NCBI RefSeq assembly: GCF_023736115.1
Contig: NZ_JAKQZC010000005.1
Location: 248,001-312,000, forward strand
From: Salinicola avicenniae
GTDB lineage: Bacteria > Pseudomonadota > Gammaproteobacteria > Pseudomonadales > Halomonadaceae
Length of the DNA: 64,000 nt
Direction of reading: 5' to 3'
This document shows positions 57,834-64,000 of the stretch, in pieces (positions within the stretch are counted from its first letter, which is position 1; each line of letters starts with the position of its first letter). The notes under the pieces are model-generated. The model saw only the letters and a program-made list of their open reading frames with translations, ran no database searches and was not told where the DNA came from. A program made the position numbers and the translations under genes.

Positions 57834-58877
57834 ATGATTTCACTCGAGAAGGTTTCCAAGACCTACGGCAGTGGCGCGCGCGCCGTTCAGGCCCTGGCGG
57901 ATATCGACCTGGAGGTCCCGAAAGGCACCATCCATGGCGTCATCGGCCTATCCGGCGCCGGCAAGTCGACGCTGATCCGCTGCGTCAATCTGCTGGAGCG
58001 CCCGACAGCCGGCCGCGTCTACGTCGACGGGCAAGAACTGACAGCGATGAGCGCTGCGGACCTGCGCCAGACCCGCCATCAGTGCGGCATGATCTTCCAG
58101 CACTTCAACTTGTTGACCAACCGGACCGTCTACGACAACGTCGCCCTGCCGCTGGAACTGATGCGAGAATCGCGACAGACCATCCGCGAGCGGGTGACTC
58201 CGCTGCTGGAGCTCACCGGCTTGGCCGACAAGGCCGGCCAGTATCCCGCTCAGCTCTCCGGAGGCCAGAAGCAGCGTGTGGCAATCGCCCGCGCCCTGGC
58301 CAGCCGCCCGAAGGTACTGCTGTGCGACGAGGCAACGTCGGCGCTCGATCCACAAACCACGGCTTCGATCCTCACGCTACTGCAGGAAATCAACCAGCAA
58401 CTCGGCCTGACCATTCTGCTCATCACCCACGAAATGGAAGTGGTCAAGAGTATCTGCCACCGGGTCGGCCTGATCTCCGGCGGACGCCTGGTCGAGGAAG
58501 CGGACGTCGGCGACTTCTTCACCGCCCCCGCCACCCAACTCGGTCGCGAGTTCCTGGACGAATTCCTCAAGCTGGAAGCTCCCCAGGCCCTGGTCGAGCG
58601 TCTGCTGCCAGCGCCGACCGCGCAGACCCATCCGGTCGTGCGCCTCACGTTCTCCGGTGACAATGTGGCGACGCCGCTGATCTCGCGCCTGGCGCGCGAA
58701 CACGGCGTCGATGTCAGCATCCTGCAGGCCAAGGTCGAGTCGATCCAAGGGCGTACGCTGGGGCTGATGATTGCCGAGTTGATGGGCGATGCCGCGCGGA
58801 CGCAGGACGCACTCGCGACACTTCAATCCTTCGATCTGCAGGTGGAGGTACTGGGCCATGTCCAGCGCACTGATTGA
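57834..58877 (+). CDS. metN: Methionine ABC transporter ATP-binding protein MetN
   Basis: The ATPase of the D/L-methionine importer. The 347-residue protein has Walker A GLSGAGKST, signature LSGGQKQRVAIARAL, Walker B VLLCDEATSALDP, and a C-terminal NIL domain (about 270-347) that senses internal methionine. The ATG at 57834 fits homology (MISLEKVSKTYG) though its Shine-Dalgarno is weak. It overlaps metI by 20 nt. Confidence 0.96.
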   Translation: MISLEKVSKTYGSGARAVQALADIDLEVPKGTIHGVIGLSGAGKSTLIRCVNLLERPTAGRVYVDGQELTAMSAADLRQTRHQCGMIFQHFNLLTNRTVYDNVALPLELMRESRQTIRERVTPLLELTGLADKAGQYPAQLSGGQKQRVAIARALASRPKVLLCDEATSALDPQTTASILTLLQEINQQLGLTILLITHEMEVVKSICHRVGLISGGRLVEEADVGDFFTAPATQLGREFLDEFLKLEAPQALVERLLPAPTAQTHPVVRLTFSGDNVATPLISRLAREHGVDVSILQAKVESIQGRTLGLMIAELMGDAARTQDALATLQSFDLQVEVLGHVQRTD

Positions 58878-59511
58878 TCTCGTCTGGCAGTCCACGCTAG
58901 AGACACTCTACATGGTGGCAGTCGCCGGGGTGATTTCGGCGCTGGCTGGCGTACCGCTGGGCGTACTGCTCTATGTCACGCGGCCCGGGCAGATTCTGGC
59001 ACAGCCGGTACTCAACGGCATCCTGGGCATCGTGACCAACGTCGGCCGCTCGATTCCGTTCATTATCTTGCTGGTGGCGATCATTCCGTTTACCCGCATG
59101 ATCGTCGGCAGCTCGATCGGCACCAATGCCGCAGCCGTGCCGCTGACCATTGCCGCTATCCCGTTCGTCGCCCGGCTGGTCGAGGGCGCGCTCAACGAAG
59201 TGCCGCCGGGCCTGGTGGAGGCCGCCGAGTCGATGGGCGCCACGCCGATGCAGATCATCATGAAAGTCCTGCTGCCCGAGGCGCGCGGCGGTATCGTCAA
59301 CGGTTTGACGATCACCATCGTGGCCCTGGTCAGTTACTCCGCCATGGCCGGCGCCGTTGGTGGTGGCGGTCTCGGCGACCTTGGCATTCGCTACGGCTAC
59401 AACCGTTTCAATCCGACGGTGATGCTGATCACCGTCGTGGTGCTGGTCGTCATGGTGCAGCTGTTCCAGAGCCTTGGCGACTACCTGGTTCGCAAGAGCG
59501 ACCACAAGTGA
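58858..59511 (+). CDS. metI: Methionine ABC transporter permease MetI
   Basis: The 217-residue inner-membrane permease has five predicted helices and the EAA loop AAESMGATPMQIIMKVLLPEA for MetN contact. It begins with ATG at 58858 inside the metN end; the overlap indicates translational coupling. Confidence 0.96.
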   Translation: MSSALIDLVWQSTLETLYMVAVAGVISALAGVPLGVLLYVTRPGQILAQPVLNGILGIVTNVGRSIPFIILLVAIIPFTRMIVGSSIGTNAAAVPLTIAAIPFVARLVEGALNEVPPGLVEAAESMGATPMQIIMKVLLPEARGGIVNGLTITIVALVSYSAMAGAVGGGGLGDLGIRYGYNRFNPTVMLITVVVLVVMVQLFQSLGDYLVRKSDHK

Positions 59512-59549
59512 TCGCTGGAATCCACTAGTTTCATAACCAGAATGAATTA

Positions 59550-59615
59550 CCACCACCGCCGTTATTCCGTTATATTGCACCGGTTATCGGTGGTGGCGGC
59601 TTCGTGACCACCACC
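59550..59615 (+). promoter_or_regulatory. Mutually exclusive hairpins in the metI-metQ spacer
   Basis: CCACCACCG (59550-59558) can pair with CGGTGGTGG (59588-59596), and the same GGTGGTGG can pair instead with CCACCACC (59608-59615). The three segments form an attenuator-like switch 30-100 nt ahead of metQ. No U-tract or leader peptide is evident. Confidence 0.5.
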
Positions 59616-59647
59616 TTTCGCTACACCGATCAGGGAGAGTCTCGCCC

Positions 59648-60448
59648 ATGCCGATTTCACTCACGCGCGCTCTGAGCACCGCCGCACTGGGCCTGGGTCT
59701 GGTCGCCGGCGCCGCACATGCCGCCGAAGACAGCATCAAGGTCGGCACCATGGCCGGTCCGGAAACCGACGTGATGCAGGTCGCCAAGCAAGTGGCGCAG
59801 GAGCGTTTCGGTCTCGACGTCGAGATCGTCGAATTTACCGATTACGTGACGCCCAACGCCGCGCTGGCCGACGGCAGTCTGGATGCCAACGCCTACCAGC
59901 ATGAGCCCTACATGCAGGCGATGATCCAAGATCGTGGTTATGATTTCGCTATCGCGGGCAAAACCTTCGTCTATCCGATCGGCGCCTACTCCAGCCGCTA
60001 CGACAGCCTCGACGAACTGCCCGATGGGGCGACAATCGCACTGCCCAATGATCCGACGAACGAAGGCCGCGCACTGATCCTGTTGCATGACAAGGGGCTG
60101 ATCGAGCTGAACGATCCGGAGAATCTGGAAGCGACACCGATCGATATCGCCGAGAATCCGCACGACTACGAATTCGAGGAAATCGAGGCCGCACAGATGC
60201 CGCGCATTCTGCCGGACGTCGACATGGCCTTCATCAACAGTACCTTCACCCAGCCCGCCGGTCTGACGCTGGACGATGCGCTGGTCAAGGAAGGTCCGGA
60301 ATCCCCCTACGTCAACCTGATCGTTGTGCGTGGCGGCGACGAGGACCGGGAAGCGATTCGCCATCTGGTCGATGCCTACCAGTCCGAGGCAGTCGTCGAG
60401 AAAGCCGAAGCACTGTTTCAGAGCGGAGCTGTTCCCGGCTGGGAATGA
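59648..60448 (+). CDS. metQ: Methionine-binding periplasmic protein MetQ
   Basis: The solute-binding protein of MetNIQ, 266 residues, NlpA family (VGTMAGPETDVMQVAKQVAQ, VEFTDYVTPNAALADGSLDANAYQHEPY). It has a Sec signal peptide with cleavage after AHA at residue 25. There is no Cys, so unlike E. coli MetQ it is not a lipoprotein but freely soluble. GGGAGAG precedes the ATG. It is separated from metI by 136 nt with folding potential. Confidence 0.94.
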   Translation: MPISLTRALSTAALGLGLVAGAAHAAEDSIKVGTMAGPETDVMQVAKQVAQERFGLDVEIVEFTDYVTPNAALADGSLDANAYQHEPYMQAMIQDRGYDFAIAGKTFVYPIGAYSSRYDSLDELPDGATIALPNDPTNEGRALILLHDKGLIELNDPENLEATPIDIAENPHDYEFEEIEAAQMPRILPDVDMAFINSTFTQPAGLTLDDALVKEGPESPYVNLIVVRGGDEDREAIRHLVDAYQSEAVVEKAEALFQSGAVPGWE

Positions 60449-60470
60449 CCGCTCACGCCCGGCCCTCCAT

Positions 60471-60502
60471 GAACCAGCGCTTCGGCGCTGGTTCTTCGTT
60501 TC
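60471..60502 (+). terminator. Terminator of the metNIQ operon
   Basis: A 10-bp stem GAACCAGCGC/GCGCTGGTTC has the stable UUCG loop, followed by a T-rich stretch. It lies 23 nt after the metQ stop. Confidence 0.8.
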
Positions 60503-60546
60503 TATACTCTGCCCTCCTCCCCTTGCACGCTTCAGGAGATCGTCTC

Positions 60547-61017
60547 GTGAACGACTATGACACGCTTGCCGCGCAGCTGACCGCACTGCTCGACACCCGC
60601 GACTGGCTCACCAATAGCGCGCAGACCAGCGCCTTCATCATGCAACAGGTACCCGATCTCAACTGGGTCGGCTTCTATCTGCAGCGGGAGCCTGAGACAT
60701 TGATCCTCGGGCCATTCCAGGGGCAGCCGGCTTGCAACCCGATTCCGTTCACGCGCGGTGTCTGCGGAGCGGCAGCACGCACCCGACAGACCCAGCGCGT
60801 GGATGACGTGCATGCCGTCCCCGACCATATCGCCTGCGATGCCGCCTCGCGTGCCGAGCTGGTCGTACCGCTGCTGGTGGATGATAAGGTATGGGGCGTG
60901 CTCGATATCGACAGCCCGCGGCCGTCACGTTTCAGCGCCGAAGACCAGGCCGGTATCGAGCAACTGTGTCGTGTTTTCCTCGCCGCCAGCGATATCGTCG
61001 ACGAGCATTCGCACTAA
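60547..61017 (+). CDS. msrC: Free methionine-(R)-sulfoxide reductase (GAF domain)
   Basis: Reduces free L-methionine-(R)-S-oxide. The 156-residue GAF protein has the three conserved cysteines at 63, 73 and 97 (QPACNPIPF, GVCGAA, HIACDAAS), as in fRMsr/YebR. It starts with GTG at 60547 with AGGAG upstream. Placement directly after the methionine importer suggests repair of methionine imported in oxidised form. Confidence 0.93.
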   Translation: MNDYDTLAAQLTALLDTRDWLTNSAQTSAFIMQQVPDLNWVGFYLQREPETLILGPFQGQPACNPIPFTRGVCGAAARTRQTQRVDDVHAVPDHIACDAASRAELVVPLLVDDKVWGVLDIDSPRPSRFSAEDQAGIEQLCRVFLAASDIVDEHSH

Positions 61018-61085
61018 GGCTGGCAAGCCTTGTCCGCGGCACATCTGGTCACCTTGTCATTCAATCGTTATCAGGAATCCCCGCC

Positions 61086-61661
61086 ATGTCGACCACTGCC
61101 ACCCCGAACACCGCCTTGCTGATCATGGATCTGCAGAATGGCATTCTCGCCTCCTATGAGGAGAAGCAACGGCATACGGTTGTCGAGCGCGCCAACCGGC
61201 TGATCGCCGATGCACGCCATCGCGGATTGCCGGTCATCTTCGTCGCTGTCCGTTTTCGGCCCGGCTATCCGGAAGTCAGCGACGACAACAAGCTGTTCCG
61301 TAACATTCGCGACGCTGGCGTCCTGATCGAGGGCAGCGACAGTGCAGCCTTCCATCCCGACCTGGATTGGCGTGACGACGATATCGTGGTCATCAAGCGT
61401 CGTGTCGGCGCCGCCTCGACGACCGATCTGGCAACCTGCCTGAAAGCCAACGATATCCAACACCTGGCCATGGCCGGCGTGGCCACCAGCGGCGTGGTGC
61501 TCTCGACCGTGCGCTGGGCAGCCGATCTCGACTATCGACTCACCGTCATCGGCGACGCCTGCCTCGACCAGGATGCGGAAGTTCACCGGGTGCTGACTGA
61601 GAAGGTCTTGCCCGTGCAGGCCACGGTCACCGACTGCGAAGCCTGGCTCGGTCAGTCCTGA
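61086..61661 (+). CDS. Isochorismatase-fold cysteine-hydrolase family protein
   Basis: A 191-residue protein with the family Asp (LLIMDLQNG) and Lys (VIKRRVGA) motifs. Where the nucleophilic Cys is expected the sequence reads GVATSGVVLSTVR, without Cys. Such SGVV-type members exist and are not well characterised, so catalysis cannot be assumed. It follows msrC by 68 nt in the same direction; substrate unknown. Confidence 0.85.
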   Translation: MSTTATPNTALLIMDLQNGILASYEEKQRHTVVERANRLIADARHRGLPVIFVAVRFRPGYPEVSDDNKLFRNIRDAGVLIEGSDSAAFHPDLDWRDDDIVVIKRRVGAASTTDLATCLKANDIQHLAMAGVATSGVVLSTVRWAADLDYRLTVIGDACLDQDAEVHRVLTEKVLPVQATVTDCEAWLGQS

Positions 61662-61744
61662 ACGACGCGAACGACCTACCCGGCGCGTTGCCTCTCGCCT
61701 TGCACGAGAGGCGACACCCACACCTCACCCCACTGACAAACCGA

Positions 61745-62578
61745 TTAGCTCAGGAAGATATCCAGCTCGTCATCGGCACGCACGTTCTCGAGAATCTCCT
61801 CGTAGAGCGCCAGCAGGTCGAGCGCCAGCGGCCGGCGCACCGCCTTCGGCATCTCACCCAAGGCATGCTCTTCTCGCCGTCCGTTGGCAATCTTCTGATA
61901 AAGCCCGATCGCCAGATGTACCGCTGCCGCGTATGGCGAAAACGGAACCGCCTCCAGCGGCCTCTCCTGGAACGTCAAGGCGTTGCAGATCGTTTCTGGA
62001 AAGCGCCAGCGGCGACCGAGTGCCGCGCCGACTTCGCTGAAGGTGTAGCCAAACTGATTGGCCTCGAGCTCGTCTCGCGGCGCCCCCTGGTCGACCAGGG
62101 TGTCGATACGCTGCATGACCTCGGGTTCAGCGATATGCATCAACGCGGACCCGACATGGTGCAGAATGCCACAAGTGAACGCAGTTTCCGGCGACAGCCG
62201 TTCCAGGTGGCTGTGACGAACGATGGTACGGCTAAGATTGGCGACCATGAACGACTCTTTCCAGAACGCTTCGCGGTCCAGTCCAGGCACATCCTTGAGC
62301 ATGCCGACCATGCCCGAGGCAATAACCAGCGTGCGCACACGGTCGAAACCCAACAACAGCAGGGCATCATCGATTGAAGAAACATTGCGTCCGACGCCAT
62401 AACGGACGGAGTTGGCCGAACGCAACAGTTTGAGACTGAGACTCGGGTCCTTGCGGATGGTGGCTGATACACGGTGAACGCTGATCTTGTCATTGTCCAA
62501 GCTGGCCATCAGCTCGGCCACGACAGCGGGAACGCTGGGTAATTGATGAATATGTTCGAAAAGTGAATCCAGTGACAT
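61745..62578 (-). CDS. HDOD-domain signalling protein
   Basis: A 277-residue single-domain HDOD protein (LPSVPAVVAELMASLDND, IRKDPSLSLKLLRSANSVRYG, SIDDALLLLGFDRVRTLVIA). HDOD proteins lack complete metal-dependent HD phosphohydrolase motifs and act as adaptors in signalling, motility or competence pathways. No output domain is fused. It is monocistronic, downstream of a transporter gene on the same strand. Confidence 0.88.
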   Translation of the reverse strand: MSLDSLFEHIHQLPSVPAVVAELMASLDNDKISVHRVSATIRKDPSLSLKLLRSANSVRYGVGRNVSSIDDALLLLGFDRVRTLVIASGMVGMLKDVPGLDREAFWKESFMVANLSRTIVRHSHLERLSPETAFTCGILHHVGSALMHIAEPEVMQRIDTLVDQGAPRDELEANQFGYTFSEVGAALGRRWRFPETICNALTFQERPLEAVPFSPYAAAVHLAIGLYQKIANGRREEHALGEMPKAVRRPLALDLLALYEEILENVRADDELDIFLS

Positions 62579-62672
62579 GGTTTAACTCCTGCTATCCCAT
62601 GCCATGGTAGCGGCCACCACGACAAAAGTCGTGCATGACACCAGAGGCAAAACGCCTCGTCGCGACACGAAG

Positions 62673-62701
62673 TGCCCCGCCGACAGCCGGTCGGCAGGGC
62701 A
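62673..62701 (-). terminator. GC-rich hairpin after the ABC substrate-binding protein gene
   Basis: TGCCC-x-GCCGAC pairs with GTCGGC-x-GGGCA around a 5-nt loop, 11 pairs with one mismatch. It lies about 45 nt past the stop codon. There is no U-tract, so terminator function is tentative. Confidence 0.4.
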
Positions 62702-62744
62702 AATACCACCTACGATATCAATCCGCTGTTTTTACCCCTCGTGT

Positions 62745-64000
62745 TCATCCTTCCTGCCAGGACTGCACCATCTCGTCGTAGGGCACCGTTCGCCCCTGCG
62801 GCTTCTCGTTATCGAGTGGCGGCTTGGGCGCCCCCGGCTGATCCAGCCAGTACTGCGCATCGCGCGGCTCATTCAGGCGCGGACCGCATTGCGGCTGCAC
62901 GTTGGCGCGCTCCAGGCGCTCCATGATACGGTCCTGGGCCTCCGCCAACCCGTCGAGCGCCGCCTGAGCAGTAGTCTCGCCACTGGCTGCCCGCGAAATA
63001 TACTGCCACCACAGCTGCGCCAGCTTCGGATAGTCGGGCACATTGGTCCCGGTCGGCGACCACTGCAGGCGTGCGGGGCTACGATAGAACTCCACCAGCC
63101 CCCCCAAACGCGGCGCCGCATCGCTCATGGCCTGGGACTGGATGTCCGACTCGCGGATCGGCGTCAACCCGACCAGCGTCTTCTTCAACGAGACCGTCTT
63201 GGCCGTCACGAACTGCGCATAGAGCCACGCGGCCAGTCGGTTATCCGTCGGTGTAGAATCGAGAAAGGTCCAGGAGCCGACGTCCTGATATCCTTTCTTC
63301 ATACCCTCCTCCCAGTATGGGCCGACCGGTGACGGCGCCATGCGCCACTTCGGCGTGCCATCGTCGTTGACCACCGGCAGGCCGGACTCGGTCATGTCCG
63401 CGGTGAAGCCTGTGTACCAGAAGATCTGCTGGGCGATATTGCCCTGCGCCGGCACCGGCCCGGCTTCCGAGAACGTCATGCCCTGCGCCTCCGCGGGTGC
63501 GTAATCGTGCAGCCAGTCGATGTACTTCTGAGTAGCGAAAACCGCCGCCGGCGCATTGGTCGCCCCACCGCGCGTCACGCTCGAACCGACCGGGTGGCAC
63601 TCCTCGACTCGGATACCCCACTCGTCGACCGGCAGCCCGTTGGGAATCCCCTTGTCACCAGCGCCGGCCATCGAGAACCAGGCGTCGGTGAAGCGCCACC
63701 CTAACGACGGGTCCTTTTTCCCGTAATCCATGTGTCCATAGATGCGCTCTCCGTCGATCTCGCGCACCTCGTTGGTGAAGAAGTCGGCAATATCTTCATA
63801 AGCCGACCAGTTTACCGGGACCCCGAGCTCGTAGCCGTAGGCCTCCTGAAAACGCGCCTTGATCTCGGGATCGTCGAACCAGTCGGCACGAAACCAGTAG
63901 AGATTGGCAAACTGCTGATCGGGTAGTTGATAGACCTTGCCGTCGGGCCCGGTCGTGAAGGAGAGTCCGATGAAATCGTCGAGATCCAGCGTCGGCGAGG
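62745..64000 (-). CDS. ABC-transporter substrate-binding protein, 5'-truncated by window edge
   Basis: The visible 417 residues continue in frame to the window edge. They read like a carbohydrate/polyol extracellular solute-binding protein (GLSFTTGPDGKVYQLPDQQ, TYGYTGFTADMTES-like IFWYTGFTADMTES, TSYWEEGMKKGYQDVGSW region). The C-terminus PRLNEPRDAQYWLDQPGAP with NEKPQG is reminiscent of GlpV-type glycerol-binding proteins, which is a guess. Membrane components are outside the window. Confidence 0.82.
   Translation of the reverse strand, partial: SPTLDLDDFIGLSFTTGPDGKVYQLPDQQFANLYWFRADWFDDPEIKARFQEAYGYELGVPVNWSAYEDIADFFTNEVREIDGERIYGHMDYGKKDPSLGWRFTDAWFSMAGAGDKGIPNGLPVDEWGIRVEECHPVGSSVTRGGATNAPAAVFATQKYIDWLHDYAPAEAQGMTFSEAGPVPAQGNIAQQIFWYTGFTADMTESGLPVVNDDGTPKWRMAPSPVGPYWEEGMKKGYQDVGSWTFLDSTPTDNRLAAWLYAQFVTAKTVSLKKTLVGLTPIRESDIQSQAMSDAAPRLGGLVEFYRSPARLQWSPTGTNVPDYPKLAQLWWQYISRAASGETTAQAALDGLAEAQDRIMERLERANVQPQCGPRLNEPRDAQYWLDQPGAPKPPLDNEKPQGRTVPYDEMVQSWQEG

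Overview
The window is a 64 kb stretch of gene-dense, GC-rich chromosome from a gammaproteobacterium, most likely a member of the Halomonadaceae (Halomonas, Salinicola or a relative). The evidence is the tig-clpP-clpX-lon-hupB-ppiD order, the psrA/lexA-dinB block next to nagZ seen in the pseudomonads and oceanospirilla, and the general protein similarity as I recognise it. The exact genus is an inference. I see no rRNA, insertion sequence, prophage or CRISPR array. Almost everything looks like vertically inherited core chromosome.

Layout. 1-4.2 kb: end of a CBS-domain protein, L-asparaginase, then a queuosine-precursor cluster (queC, queE and a two-domain QueD-like enzyme) and a small Cys-cluster protein. 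4.2-14.1 kb (minus strand): an NADP-dependent reductase and the protein-quality-control block tig-clpP-clpX-lon-hupB-ppiD. 14.1-14.5 kb: a tRNA operon Pro-Arg-His-His. 14.7-21.0 kb: folD, mtnN, cysS, glnS, ppiB, lpxH. 21.1-25.8 kb: a 1298-residue SARP-type regulator with an embedded degenerate cyclase domain, and miaE. 26.2-31.7 kb: acnB, an outer-membrane barrel protein and a membrane-anchored glycerophosphodiesterase. 31.9-40.7 kb: ppsA with its divergent regulator ppsR, hpt, nagZ, psrA, lexA-dinB under two SOS boxes, and purU. 40.9-43.2 kb: an RNase J-like nuclease and a small H-NS/AT-hook-like protein.

43.3-46.9 kb holds molybdenum-cofactor genes, including a MoaC-MoaD fusion. 46.9-57.5 kb is a nucleobase region. 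It contains purine and pyrimidine salvage phosphoribosyltransferases (upp, gpt, apt), uracil-DNA glycosylase and riboflavin synthase. It also contains the complete Rut pyrimidine-degradation pathway: rutABCDF plus an NCS1 permease in one run, divergent rutR, and a detached rutE. A RutR operator and a sigma-54-like promoter precede rutA. 57.8-61.7 kb is a methionine module: the MetNIQ transporter, a free methionine-(R)-sulfoxide reductase and an isochorismatase-fold hydrolase. The window ends with an HDOD protein and the C-terminal part of a sugar/polyol ABC-transporter binding protein.

For follow-up, the most interesting items are these: a candidate small RNA with a near-consensus promoter and a strong terminator between ribC and the Rut permease; the SARP/pseudo-cyclase/AAA/TPR regulator; the MoaC-MoaD fusion; a hairpin between ppiD and the downstream reductase that is both terminator-like and carries the Shine-Dalgarno; and mutually exclusive hairpins in the metQ leader. 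No entirely novel multi-gene system is evident.
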